From Adhaeribacter arboris (GTDB taxonomy: Bacteria; Bacteroidota; Bacteroidia; Cytophagales; Hymenobacteraceae): DNA of 64,000 nt. Of the stretch, positions 17,175 through 27,009 are shown in pieces. The stretch lies in NCBI RefSeq assembly GCF_003023845.1, contig NZ_PYFT01000001.1, positions 5,766,001 to 5,830,000 on the forward strand, given 5' to 3'. Positions within the stretch are counted from its first letter, which is position 1. The number at the start of each line of letters is the position of its first letter. The translations under genes and the position numbers were made by a program. A model generated the notes under the pieces. The model saw nothing but the letters and a program-made list of their open reading frames with translations, had not been told where the DNA came from and searched no databases.

Positions 17175-20100
17175 TTAGAAACTATAACGTACCCCTAACT
17201 GCATTCTCCAGGTAGCCGTGTTGTTAAAAGTATTTCGGAAAGGGGTAGTGGGCAGCACGGTATTTCCTTTTTCATCCGTAATAGTGATCATATTAAAGGT
17301 TGGCACACCATCAGGTGTGACGCTGGCAACATTTAACAAGGGATAGTTAAAGCTAGAACCGCTGTTAAGTTGGTCAGAAATACCCCAATTAGAGTTTAGG
17401 AGATTGCCTACGTTTTGTACGTCCAAGCTTAATTGCAGCGTATGCCGATTTTTACCAATATCCGTAAATACATCTTGCAGCAAACGGAAATCAAAACGGT
17501 TTAGCCAAGGCAGTAATCCATTATTTCGTAATACGTAGTCGCCTTTACTGTTTTTCAGAACTTTGCTGTTGTTTACAAATTGGTTAAAAGCAGCTCGTTG
17601 CTGGTCAGCAGTAAAAGTTACTCCATTAACGGTTCTATCGGCAAAGTTTAATTCCGAAGCATTATTTGGAATGTATAGCAAATCTAAAGTTACGCCGTCC
17701 AGGTTTAAATCGCCGTTGGTAGTATAAGCAAAGCGGCCTTGGTTAGAGCCATCATAAAACAAGGAAATGGTAGTACCTAAATGGTTCAGGTATTCTTTGC
17801 GGTAAGAAATACTACCCACAATGCGGTGCGGAATAGCATACTGCGAAATACCCAATAACTGCTCGTTCGGATCATTAATGGAATAATTACTCTGCCACAC
17901 CGAGGAAGCCGTTGAACCCGGATTACCGGTTATATCCTTCGCATTGGTATAGGTGTAATATAAGGAACCGAAGAAACCATTCTGATTGGGTAAGGTAATT
18001 CCTACCGTAGCCGCTAGCGAATAGCCTTTTTTAGAATTAGCCAACACCGTAGCAATATTACCCGTGGCCGGATTGTACCGGGCATTAGCGCTGCCACCCC
18101 AGAAATCCCGAGTATCACCAGAGTAATTCATTGTTAGCGTGGCGGGTTTCCGGTTAGCGTTAAATTGGTAAACCGACCGGATATCTTTTGTAAATAATAA
18201 GTCGGTAGTCGCTACTAAAGGAGTACCCGGAATGCTGTAATCCGCGCCTAAGCTACTTCGCCAAACCTGCGGCATTTTAAAATTTTTGTCAACTAAAGCA
18301 ATACTGCTGGGGGTACCAGAACTGGGAGAACGTAAGAAAACCGTTTCGGGACCATTGTTATACCAATAGAGTGGATCGGGATTAAATCTAATACTTTCCA
18401 GAGCGGTGGCGGGCGCTGGGTCTAAGGTATTCGTAATTAAACCGGTAGCTCCAGGCATGTTGGTAAAATAAACAAACGGAATACGGCCGGCAAAAATACC
18501 CGTTCCCCCGCGCAGTTTAATAGTTCCATCGCCGGCGGCATCAAAGTTAAAACCAATCCGAGGTGATAACATTACCCGGGATTTAGGCCAGGAACCGCTG
18601 GAATAAGTAGTAGGTTTACCGTCCTGATCTAATAATTCTAACTGATCAATTTGGGGGTTAGCGCCAATATCATTCAGGTAAACGGGTAACTCTGCCCGTA
18701 AGCCAGCAGTTATGTCTAATTGGTTATTAATGGAATATCTATCCTGAACATAAAGACCGCCTAAACCAAAACTAACCCGCGTATACCGATCCTGGCCCGG
18801 ATACGCATAGGAAAGACCGTAAGAAGTAGGTTGAGCATTGTTAATAAAATCATCTACCGAAGCATAGCGATAGTAAGAAGTGGCATTCCGTAAAAATAAA
18901 TTACCGTACTTAATTAATTCATAACTCGCCCCGGCGGTAAAGGTATGTTTGCCCGCCAAGTAAGTAAAGTTATCGATAAAAGAATAGTTGTCGTTGATCA
19001 AATCGTTGGCGCCGGAGAAAAGTTCGGTACCAAAGCTGATGTAATTATCGCCCCCTTGCCAAATATCTACAAACGGAAAGGTTGATCCCGGCGTAGTACG
19101 GGTAGCTTGGTTAAAGCTGTAGGTAGCCAGAATCTGGTTGGAAATTTTAGACGTTATGGTGCTGTTTAATTCACCGGTAAGGGAGCGAACTTTGTTTAAG
19201 AAACTATAATTAGCATTCTCAAACGCCAAAGCATTAGAACCAATCCGGGCAGAGCTGGCCCGGGGGTTGGGAGCAGAAGTAGCATTTACCGTTTGGTCGC
19301 TGGTTCCTTCGGCATAATTGTAACGAACACTTAACCGGTGGTTATTTGTAATGTTCCAGTCAAGGCGAGCCAGGTACCGGGTACTGGTATTAGCAAATTC
19401 GTTGGCGTAGTTTTCGTAAGCGCCTGGGTCGTAGTTGTAAGTGTTAATTAAATGCTGGCGAACTCTTTCTAAATCCACCGCAGTAGTGCGCGATACGTTA
19501 CCGGTGGCTCCCGGACGATTAGCCACCCAAGTTACTCCCGGAAAAATTTCGTTTTCGTGCTCGAAGTTGGCGAAGAAGAATAATTTATTTTTTATGATTG
19601 GTCCGGCTAACCGAGCCCCGTAAGTTAAGGTACTGTTATCGGGCTGGGTTGGTAGTTCCCGGCCGGCAACATTCGTTCCTCTTAAATCCTGATTCCGGTA
19701 AAAAGTGTAAGCCGAGCCGGTAAAGGTATTGGTACCGCTGCGGGTTATGGCATTAATACCAGCTCCCGTAAAGCCAGACTGACGTACATCGTAGGGCGCA
19801 ATGTTTACCTGTACTTCTTCAATGGCGTCAATAGAAATAGGACGGGTGCTTCCCCCGGGTAATAAATCGCTAGAGCTGGTACCAAAGGCGTTGTTAAAGT
19901 TAGCGCCATCAATCTGTAAATTGTTATACCGGTTATCGCGACCAGCAAATCCTACACCATTAGCCTGGGGAGTAAGACGAGTAAAATCTTCTAAACTTCT
20001 GGTTACAGTGGGCAGAGTAGCAATTTGCTGGGTGCTAATGTTGGTGGCGGCGCCGGTTTTATTGGCATTAAACACGTCGGTCCGGTCGGCGGTAATCTCT

Positions 20101-20450
20101 ACTTCTTGTAAAGCAGTGCTGGCCTGGCCTATTCGAGCATCCAGTGCGTACGGTACTCCTAAAGCTAAAGAGATATTGTTGTAGGTTTGAGTTTGATAAC
20201 CAATATAACTAACCTCAACGGCATAGGGACCACCTACCCGCATATTTTGAATGTTAAACCGTCCATCGATATTAGTAACGGTACCGTATACGGTACCGGA
20301 AGGCTGGTGAGTAGCCTTAACAGTGGCGCCAATCAGGGCTTCTCCGTTAGCATCTCTGACCGAGCCGGTTATACTACTAGTTGTTACCTGGGCATACAGA
20401 CTTGCTGCACCTAGTAACAATAGGAGGATAGTAAGTAAGTACTTTCTCAT
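17175..20450 (-). CDS. Oar-like TonB-dependent outer membrane receptor
   Basis: 1,091 residues. A signal peptide (MRKYLLTILLLLLGAASLYAQ) is followed by a carboxypeptidase-regulatory-like domain at about 22-110 (SSITGSVRDANGEALIGATV). Next comes a plug domain (TLPTVTRSLEDFTRLTPQ, then RDNRYNNLQIDGANFNNAFG) and a large beta-barrel ending in WRMQLGVRYSF with the C-terminal Phe used by the BAM machinery. The layout matches Oar (Myxococcus OmpA-related) receptors rather than SusC. No SusD-like lipoprotein is adjacent, so this is an orphan receptor. The ligand is unknown; Oar-like proteins have been linked to peptide or protein uptake or export. It is a single-gene unit with its own terminator. Confidence 0.85.
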   Translation of the reverse strand: MRKYLLTILLLLLGAASLYAQVTTSSITGSVRDANGEALIGATVKATHQPSGTVYGTVTNIDGRFNIQNMRVGGPYAVEVSYIGYQTQTYNNISLALGVPYALDARIGQASTALQEVEITADRTDVFNANKTGAATNISTQQIATLPTVTRSLEDFTRLTPQANGVGFAGRDNRYNNLQIDGANFNNAFGTSSSDLLPGGSTRPISIDAIEEVQVNIAPYDVRQSGFTGAGINAITRSGTNTFTGSAYTFYRNQDLRGTNVAGRELPTQPDNSTLTYGARLAGPIIKNKLFFFANFEHENEIFPGVTWVANRPGATGNVSRTTAVDLERVRQHLINTYNYDPGAYENYANEFANTSTRYLARLDWNITNNHRLSVRYNYAEGTSDQTVNATSAPNPRASSARIGSNALAFENANYSFLNKVRSLTGELNSTITSKISNQILATYSFNQATRTTPGSTFPFVDIWQGGDNYISFGTELFSGANDLINDNYSFIDNFTYLAGKHTFTAGASYELIKYGNLFLRNATSYYRYASVDDFINNAQPTSYGLSYAYPGQDRYTRVSFGLGGLYVQDRYSINNQLDITAGLRAELPVYLNDIGANPQIDQLELLDQDGKPTTYSSGSWPKSRVMLSPRIGFNFDAAGDGTIKLRGGTGIFAGRIPFVYFTNMPGATGLITNTLDPAPATALESIRFNPDPLYWYNNGPETVFLRSPSSGTPSSIALVDKNFKMPQVWRSSLGADYSIPGTPLVATTDLLFTKDIRSVYQFNANRKPATLTMNYSGDTRDFWGGSANARYNPATGNIATVLANSKKGYSLAATVGITLPNQNGFFGSLYYTYTNAKDITGNPGSTASSVWQSNYSINDPNEQLLGISQYAIPHRIVGSISYRKEYLNHLGTTISLFYDGSNQGRFAYTTNGDLNLDGVTLDLLYIPNNASELNFADRTVNGVTFTADQQRAAFNQFVNNSKVLKNSKGDYVLRNNGLLPWLNRFDFRLLQDVFTDIGKNRHTLQLSLDVQNVGNLLNSNWGISDQLNSGSSFNYPLLNVASVTPDGVPTFNMITITDEKGNTVLPTTPFRNTFNNTATWRMQLGVRYSF

Positions 20451-20987
20451 AAAAAGATTTTTGTTTTTGTTGTGTGTTTAAGCAAATAGAAAATTAAGTA
20501 GGATAGAAAATAAAACGATTAATTACAGGATTGGTTATTAAGTATTTAGCCAGAATTAAGTTGATTGTATCTATAAAGGAACTTAAAACCTTAAAAAATA
20601 AAGCTCTTTACTAAAATTTATTATTTTAGTAATACAAAATTAATTTAAGTTTTTGGTATTTATGTTAAAAAAATATTAATAAATAACAAAAACCTTTTAA
20701 AAAAATGTAATGAGTTGGAATAGAATAATTTAAAAGCTTATCCTAAAACTTTACTTGGAATCAATTTTTCTAGATAGGAAAAAAGGCTCTCACTTTTTTA
20801 TAACAGTACCTTTTCAGATGCTTAAAGGGCAAAGTGGGTTCCGTATCTTTTATGGAGCAGTTATTCGAAAGTAATTCTACAAACTGAAATCAAAGCAAGA
20901 ACTTTGGGTTTAATCTTTACTATAAGACAAGCTTTGTTGCAGAGTTGCTTTAATAAAAGAAAAGGATTTTGGATAATGAATAAGAAT
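20451..20987. other. Intergenic region upstream of the receptor gene
   Basis: About 540 very AT-rich bases. It must contain the promoter of the receptor gene and the end of the NlpC/P60 gene unit. I see no clear box, hairpin or small gene. Confidence 0.4.
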
Positions 20988-21617
20988 TTAAATTTTAGGC
21001 CGTACGGCTTTTATAAAAATTTTCTGGTAATAGCGCGAGTATAAATTATCTTCAATTACTCCCAAACTGGAAGAGGCATGAATAAACATTATCTGGTCTT
21101 TACTTTTTACGTCGGTTACCATACCTACGTGCGTAATTCGATTGCTGAATTTGCTGGCGCCAAAGAAAACTAAATCCCCTTCTCGAATCTCGCGTTCTCG
21201 TACCGGGCGGCCAAACTTACTCTGATCGGTAGAGTTGCGGGGTAGGGTTACATTAATAGTTTTAAAAGAAGTACAAAGCAGGCCGGAACAATCCATGCCG
21301 ATGCGGGTAGTGCCGCCAAAACGATAAGGGGTACCCCGGTAAGAACGAGCCACTTGAATTACTTTAGATACTTTCCTGTCTATTCGGGTTTTAGCTAAAC
21401 GAGCATTCCGGCGCTCCATACGGCGGGCAATGCGCTCTAGCTTGCGGGATTTTTTTAGAAATGCTTTTTCCAGTAAGCGCTGGCTGGTATCTACGGCCAT
21501 ACCCGACGGTCGCCGGCCAAAGCTAACGGTTTGCCTGGCGGAACGACAGGAAGCCATAGCCAGTAAAGTGCCTAATAAAATAGTAATGTATAATTTAAAT
21601 AATTCTCTCCGCAACAT
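20988..21617 (-). CDS. NlpC/P60 (C40) peptidoglycan hydrolase, lipoprotein
   Basis: 209 residues. The signal peptide ends LLAMASC, a lipobox with Cys24, followed by a basic, Arg-rich linker to about residue 80. The NlpC/P60 domain has YRGTPYRFGG, the catalytic Cys in MDCSG, the catalytic His in THVGMV and the third polar residue in MFIHASS. Such enzymes cut the D-Glu to diaminopimelate bond in stem peptides during cell-wall turnover. It is monocistronic. All three active-site residues are present, so it is probably active. It resembles Spr/MepS-type lipoproteins. Confidence 0.88.
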   Translation of the reverse strand: MLRRELFKLYITILLGTLLAMASCRSARQTVSFGRRPSGMAVDTSQRLLEKAFLKKSRKLERIARRMERRNARLAKTRIDRKVSKVIQVARSYRGTPYRFGGTTRIGMDCSGLLCTSFKTINVTLPRNSTDQSKFGRPVREREIREGDLVFFGASKFSNRITHVGMVTDVKSKDQIMFIHASSSLGVIEDNLYSRYYQKIFIKAVRPKI

Positions 21618-22217
21618 AGCCCGACACGTTTAGCGATAGGGGTAAAAATAAAAATTCCGGCAGTGCAAAGAAACGAATCCTTCTTTAAAATTTATCCACG
21701 ATAATTTAAGACAATTGTGGAATAGTATGTGTATAAAATAAACGTTTATAAACCAATTGCTTACCTTTTGTTTTTCAATGAAGTATGTTTAATTTAATTA
21801 ATGATAGGAAAAAATTATCTTATTTTTGTAAAACAAGGCTCGAAAAATCAGATAAAATTTTAGGATACTAACAGCAAAGTATTCTATAAATGAACTACCC
21901 TCGCGTAAAAACCAATACGCCAAAGAATTGCTTTAGGCCTTTTTGTTTAGTAAAAAGATGCGGAACCCGAAAGAAGCATTAAGCGTTTGAAGCCATAAAC
22001 AATATGGTGCATCTATACTATTTAACCAGCAACACTTTAATTTTACCGTATTATTCTTCCGGGTTATAATTCTTCGTTCATAACCATTAGCAAAACCTGT
22101 TTTTACCAGTTAGATACTAATCTATTTAAGCTAGGTTGTGGCGTTAGCGTGCCGGATGCCATATAATAAGGTGAGGGTTGAGTTAAATAGTTTCGGGATA
22201 TCTAGTAATTTTGCCTC
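21618..22217. other. Intergenic region between divergent nlpC-like and asparagine synthase genes
   Basis: Six hundred bases separate two genes that point away from each other, so both promoters lie here. A TAATTTTG match to the -7 box lies at 22206-22213, but only four bases before the asparagine synthase start. No hairpin or small gene was convincing. Confidence 0.4.
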
Positions 22218-24122
22218 ATGTGCGGAATATCAGGAGTATATGCTTTCAGCGACAAAGGACGCGAGTCAATTATAAAATTAAAGAATTCAACGGATGCCAT
22301 TGCAAGCCGGGGACCAGATTCTCAAGGTCAATATGTGTACGATAAAGTAGGCTTAGGGCACCGGCGCTTATCCATCCTGGATTTAAGCTCAGACGGGGAC
22401 CAGCCTATGGTAGACGAATCAGGACGTTATACTATCGTATTTAATGGTGAAATATTTAATTTTCTGGAGTTAAAAAGGAAGCTGATTAATAATGGCTACA
22501 CTTTCTTTTCAGGAACGGATACCGAAGTATTATTGAAGCTTTATATCACCGAAGGCAAAGATTTCTTAAAAAGACTAAATGGTTTTTTTGCTTTTGCTAT
22601 CTACGATAAAGAAGAAGATTCCTTGTTTATTGCTCGTGACCGTATGGGCGTAAAGCCGTTGTTGGTTTACAAAGACGAAGATCAATTGTTATTTGCCTCC
22701 GAAATGAAAGCCATGCTGGCTTTTGGTATTCAGCGAAAGATTGATTTTGTATCGTTGTACCAATATTTGCAGTTCAATTATATTCCCGGACCGGCCTCTA
22801 TATTTAAAGGAGTAAAAAAACTGGAGCCAGGGCACTACTTATATATCAAGAAAAACCGGGTTCTAAAAAAAGCCTGGTACCGCATTCCTTACGACCGGAA
22901 AAAAGCCCGTAAAAACGACTTGTCGTACGAAGAACAACAGAAAAAGCTGGTTAATTTACTCGATGATGCTGTACAGCGTCGCTTGATTGCCGATGTTCCT
23001 TTGGGCGCTTTTCTTAGCGGCGGCATTGATTCGTCGGTAATTGTGGCTTTAGCCTCCCGGCATACGCAGCATTTAAATACTTTTTCTATTGGTTATAAAG
23101 ACGAGCCATTTTTTGACGAAACCCGATACGCGCAATTAGTAGCCGATAAGTATAAGACCAACCACACGGTATTTTCGCTTACCAATCAGGATTTATACGA
23201 TCATCTATTCGACGTATTAAATTATACCGATGAGCCCTTTGCCGATTCATCCGCACTGGCAGTATATATTTTAAGTAAACGCACCCGCGAAAAAGTTACC
23301 GTGGCTTTGTCCGGAGATGGTGCCGATGAGTTGTTTGCTGGGTACAACAAGCACCTGGGCGATTTTAAAGTAAGAAAAGGAGGCTTTGTAGCCGAAGTCG
23401 TTACTTTCTTAGGACCCCTCTGGGATGTATTGCCCAAGTCGCGCAACTCTGCCTTGGGTAACCGGGTACGCCAATTTAAGCGCTTTTCCGAAGGAATGCT
23501 GGTGTCCGCCAAGGACCGGTATTACAATTGGGCCACTCTTGCTGACGAAGAGGAAGCTAATCTTTTATTAAGTAAACGTATCCGTCGGGCTCTTTCTAAA
23601 AACATCTACAAAAAACGGAAAAAACATATTCTGGAACATATCCATCAGGAAGGTGACTTAAATGAAGTGCTTTACACGGATATGCAACTGGTATTACCCA
23701 ACGACATGCTAACGAAAGTAGATTTAATGTCGATGGCTAATAGTCTGGAAGTTCGCACTCCTTTTCTGGATTACAAAGTGGTGAATTTTGCTTTCACGTT
23801 GCCTCAATCGTCTAAAATAGATGCTGATATAAAGAAAAGGATTGTGCAGGACGCCTTCCGACCTCTATTACCTGCCGAACTGTACAAACGACCCAAACAC
23901 GGTTTTGAAGTGCCTTTACTTAAATGGTTCCGAAACGAACTCCAGCCATTGATTACAAACGAGTTACTTTCCGATGATTTTATTCATTCCCAAGATATTT
24001 TTAGCGTAAATGAAATCCGGAAATTGAAAGCTAAGTTATTTTCATCAAACCCGGAGGACGTTCATGCCCGCATTTGGGCGTTGATAGTGTTTCAGCACTG
24101 GTGGAAAAAATGGATGATGTAA
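22218..24122 (+). CDS. asnB: Asparagine synthase (glutamine-hydrolysing)
   Basis: 634 residues. The start is fixed by MCGISGVY: Cys2 becomes the N-terminal nucleophile of the class II glutaminase domain (about 1-210), with RGPDSQG and GHRRLSI. The synthetase domain follows, with the PP-loop AFLSGGIDSS for ATP, then ALSGDGADELFAGYN and the conserved RTPFLDYKVV. It makes asparagine from aspartate, glutamine and ATP. Homologues inside polysaccharide clusters can amidate other carboxylates; the next two genes make UDP-glucuronate and UDP-xylose, so a surface-polysaccharide role is possible. Confidence 0.92.
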   Translation: MCGISGVYAFSDKGRESIIKLKNSTDAIASRGPDSQGQYVYDKVGLGHRRLSILDLSSDGDQPMVDESGRYTIVFNGEIFNFLELKRKLINNGYTFFSGTDTEVLLKLYITEGKDFLKRLNGFFAFAIYDKEEDSLFIARDRMGVKPLLVYKDEDQLLFASEMKAMLAFGIQRKIDFVSLYQYLQFNYIPGPASIFKGVKKLEPGHYLYIKKNRVLKKAWYRIPYDRKKARKNDLSYEEQQKKLVNLLDDAVQRRLIADVPLGAFLSGGIDSSVIVALASRHTQHLNTFSIGYKDEPFFDETRYAQLVADKYKTNHTVFSLTNQDLYDHLFDVLNYTDEPFADSSALAVYILSKRTREKVTVALSGDGADELFAGYNKHLGDFKVRKGGFVAEVVTFLGPLWDVLPKSRNSALGNRVRQFKRFSEGMLVSAKDRYYNWATLADEEEANLLLSKRIRRALSKNIYKKRKKHILEHIHQEGDLNEVLYTDMQLVLPNDMLTKVDLMSMANSLEVRTPFLDYKVVNFAFTLPQSSKIDADIKKRIVQDAFRPLLPAELYKRPKHGFEVPLLKWFRNELQPLITNELLSDDFIHSQDIFSVNEIRKLKAKLFSSNPEDVHARIWALIVFQHWWKKWMM

Positions 24123-24139
24123 GTTGATTTCTTTTGTAG

Positions 24140-24199
24140 AGAAGTTAGAACGCTACTTTTGTTTTTTACCTAAAAAACAAAAGTAGCGTTCTAACTTCT
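24140..24199 (+). terminator. Perfect 29-bp inverted repeat with 2-base loop, probable terminator
   Basis: Arms 24140-24168 and 24171-24199 are exact reverse complements around a CC loop. It lies 18 bases after the asparagine synthase stop. The stem is much longer than a usual intrinsic terminator. It separates two plus-strand genes by some 380 bases, so they probably have separate transcripts. Confidence 0.65.
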
Positions 24200-24585
24200 G
24201 CTAAAATTAACAATTATCCCCTAGTTTCCGGCTGAAGTTACCTTCCTGTATCTTGTTTTAAATTATTTTATTAAATAATTGCAGATTTTTAACACTTATC
24301 AAACTTTTTTATAAAAATCGGAACAATAATTGTAAAGACTGGCAAATATATAAAAATTCCTTTTTAATAATGTCTAGATAATGTATTAGTAATTAGTAAT
24401 GAACTGTTTATAATAAATATATCGTTTAGCTTATTAAAATTTATCACTATCATATTATCTAAATGTAAAATTTTTTACAAAGAATATCGTTTTTCATCTT
24501 TTTTCTTTCATTCAAAAATAATTAGTAATTTTATATCTTAAAATCTTGTATAACCAAAAATTTCTAACTAATAACTTAAAATAAT
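24200..24585. other. AT-rich leader of the UDP-sugar genes
   Basis: Very AT-rich spacer that should hold the promoter of the UDP-glucose dehydrogenase gene. No clear box or structured leader was found by eye. Confidence 0.4.
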
Positions 24586-25929
24586 ATGAAAATTGCAGTT
24601 GTAGGAACAGGCTACGTAGGCCTGGTTACTGGAACCTGTCTGGCCGAAGTGGGCATGGATGTTACCTGTATTGACATTGACGTTAAAAAAATTGAAAACC
24701 TGAAGAAAGGTATCTTACCAATCTATGAGCCAGGATTAGAAGAAATGGTGTTACGGAACACCGCTCAAGGCCGTCTGCAGTTTTCAAACGACATTGAAGC
24801 CAGCATTCAGGACGCTGACGTAGCATTTATTGCTGTTGGAACCCCTCCCGGCGAAGATGGCAGCGCTGATTTAAAATATGTATTAGCTGTTGCCCGGAGC
24901 ATCGGTAAATACATGAACAATTACATTGTAGTAGTAACCAAAAGTACAGTACCAGTTGGTACAGCTATTAAAGTTAAAGCTGCTATCACCGAAGAATTAG
25001 CTTTACGCAATTCTTATGAGGAGTTTGATGTGGCTTCTAACCCTGAGTTCCTAAAAGAAGGAGCTGCTATCGAAGACTTCCTGAAACCAGATCGTATTGT
25101 AGTTGGTGTTGAGTCTGCTCGTGCTGAAGAAGTAATGCGCCGTCTGTACAAGCCTTTCTTATTGAATGGTCACCCGATTATTTTCATGGACGTACCTTCC
25201 GCTGAAATGACTAAATATGCCGCTAACTCTATGCTGGCTACTAAAATTTCCTTTATGAACGATATCGCTAACCTTTGCGAAATTATGGGTGCTGATGTGA
25301 ATATGGTGCGCAAAGGTATTGGTAGCGATCCCCGGATTGGTAATAAATTTATTTACCCAGGTATTGGTTACGGTGGTTCTTGCTTCCCGAAAGATGTGAA
25401 AGCATTAATTAAAACTGCATCTGAAAATGGGTATAGCATGCAGATTTTAAAAGCAGTAGAATCCGTTAACGAAAACCAAAAATCAGTATTATTTAACAAA
25501 GTGTTGGAGCATTTTGGTGGTGAACTTGCCGGTAAAACGTTTGCCTTATGGGGACTTTCCTTTAAGCCAAAAACCGACGACATGCGTGAAGCGCCGTCTT
25601 TAGTTATTATTGAAAAGTTATTAGCAGCGGGTGCCAACGTACGGGCTTACGATCCAGTGGCTATGAACGAAGCAAAACATACTTTAGGTGATACTATTGT
25701 TTTTGCTAAAGATCAGCACGATGCCCTGATTGATGCCGATGCTTTGTTAATTATTACCGAATGGCCTGAGTTCCGTACTCCTAATCTGAAAGTTTTAGGC
25801 AAGTTAATGAATGATAAAGTAATTTTTGACGGTAGAAATATTTATGAAGCCAAAGAGATCCAGGAAGCAGGATTTGCGTATTATTGCATCGGCGTGAAGA
25901 CTAATCTTCACGATGTAGCAACCGTCTAA
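24586..25929 (+). CDS. UDP-glucose 6-dehydrogenase
   Basis: 447 residues. The N-terminal Rossmann motif is [11 protein letters not shown]. The catalytic Cys is at 266 in [14 protein letters not shown], preceded by a GIGSDPRIG loop. The C-terminal UDP-binding domain has [19 protein letters not shown]. The enzyme oxidises UDP-glucose to UDP-glucuronate with two NAD+. It is followed seven bases later by a UDP-glucuronate decarboxylase gene, so the product is probably passed on to UDP-xylose. Codon choice looks that of a well-expressed gene. Confidence 0.93.
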   Translation: MKIAVVGTGYVGLVTGTCLAEVGMDVTCIDIDVKKIENLKKGILPIYEPGLEEMVLRNTAQGRLQFSNDIEASIQDADVAFIAVGTPPGEDGSADLKYVLAVARSIGKYMNNYIVVVTKSTVPVGTAIKVKAAITEELALRNSYEEFDVASNPEFLKEGAAIEDFLKPDRIVVGVESARAEEVMRRLYKPFLLNGHPIIFMDVPSAEMTKYAANSMLATKISFMNDIANLCEIMGADVNMVRKGIGSDPRIGNKFIYPGIGYGGSCFPKDVKALIKTASENGYSMQILKAVESVNENQKSVLFNKVLEHFGGELAGKTFALWGLSFKPKTDDMREAPSLVIIEKLLAAGANVRAYDPVAMNEAKHTLGDTIVFAKDQHDALIDADALLIITEWPEFRTPNLKVLGKLMNDKVIFDGRNIYEAKEIQEAGFAYYCIGVKTNLHDVATV

Positions 25930-25936
25930 ATTATTA

Positions 25937-26875
25937 ATGACTAGAAAACGCGTACTTATTACCGGCGGAGCCGGCTTCTTAGGCTCGCATCTCTGCGACC
26001 GCTTTATCCGGGAAGGTTACCATGTTATTGCCATGGATAACCTTATCACCGGTGATTTGCGCAACATCGAGCATTTGTTTAAGCTCGAACAATTTGAATT
26101 TTATCATCACGACGTATCCAAATACGTGCACGTGCCCGGTCATTTGGATTACATCTTACATTTTGCCTCTCCGGCAAGTCCTATCGATTATTTGCGTATT
26201 CCTATTCAGACCCTGAAAGTAGGGTCTTTGGGTACGCATAATCTGTTGGGTTTAGCCAAAGGAAAAGATGCCCGGATGTTGATTGCTTCCACTTCGGAAG
26301 TATACGGCGATCCGGAAGTTCACCCGCAGGTAGAAGAATACTGGGGGCACGTAAACCCCGTGGGACCCCGTGGTTGTTACGACGAAGCAAAGCGTTTCCA
26401 GGAAGCTATGACAATGGCGTACCACATGCACCACGGTTTGGAAACCCGCATTGTCCGGATATTTAATACGTATGGCCCGCGCATGCGCCTGGATGATGGT
26501 CGTGTATTGCCGGCTTTTATTACGCAGGCTTTACGGGGGGAAGAGTTGTCTATTTTTGGCGATGGTTCACAAACGCGTTCTTTCTGCTACGTAGATGATT
26601 TAATTGAAGGCATTTACCGTTTACTGCTTAGTGATTATCCTTTACCGGTTAACATTGGCAACCCTGATGAAATTACTATTAAAGAGTTTGCCGAAGAGAT
26701 TTGTAATATTACCGGAGTGCCGCTCAACTTAGGATACCAGCCTTTACCAAAAGATGATCCACAGAAGCGTCGACCGGACATAACGAAAGCGAAAGAGATT
26801 CTCGGTTGGGAACCGAAAGTTTCGCGGGCAGAAGGCTTAAAACGTACTTTAGAATACTTTAAAGAACACGTATAG
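25937..26875 (+). CDS. UDP-glucuronate decarboxylase (UDP-xylose synthase, SDR family)
   Basis: 312 residues. The extended SDR fold shows [14 protein letters not shown] at 9-22, [21 protein letters not shown], the catalytic Tyr and Lys in GCYDEAKR near 147-151, and [11 protein letters not shown]. These are the marks of the UXS branch, as opposed to the RmlB or GalE branches. The enzyme converts UDP-glucuronate to UDP-xylose using tightly bound NAD+. It is in an operon with UDP-glucose dehydrogenase, and both supply sugar nucleotides for exopolysaccharide or LPS. Confidence 0.92.
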   Translation: MTRKRVLITGGAGFLGSHLCDRFIREGYHVIAMDNLITGDLRNIEHLFKLEQFEFYHHDVSKYVHVPGHLDYILHFASPASPIDYLRIPIQTLKVGSLGTHNLLGLAKGKDARMLIASTSEVYGDPEVHPQVEEYWGHVNPVGPRGCYDEAKRFQEAMTMAYHMHHGLETRIVRIFNTYGPRMRLDDGRVLPAFITQALRGEELSIFGDGSQTRSFCYVDDLIEGIYRLLLSDYPLPVNIGNPDEITIKEFAEEICNITGVPLNLGYQPLPKDDPQKRRPDITKAKEILGWEPKVSRAEGLKRTLEYFKEHV

Positions 26876-26910
26876 TTAAGAAAAAGAACTTACTAAAATA
26901 AGAATCAATA

Positions 26911-26985
26911 ATTTCTTTTAACTTGTATAAATAAAAACACCGCAGATGTTCTGCGGTGTTTTTATTTATACAAGTTAAAAGAAAT
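26911..26985. terminator. Perfect 35-bp inverted repeat, bidirectional terminator
   Basis: Arms 26911-26945 and 26951-26985 are exact reverse complements around the loop ATGTT. The GC-rich core (ACACCGCAG) is flanked by T-rich outer arms. It lies between convergent genes, so it can end both. Confidence 0.8.
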
Positions 26986-27009
26986 ATAAGGCAATAGATC
27001 AGAAAGCTG

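Noticed and set aside
22206-22213. TAATTTTG match to the -7 promoter box before asparagine synthase
   Set aside because: It lies four bases before a firmly fixed start codon, so it would require a leaderless transcript; kept only as a remark.
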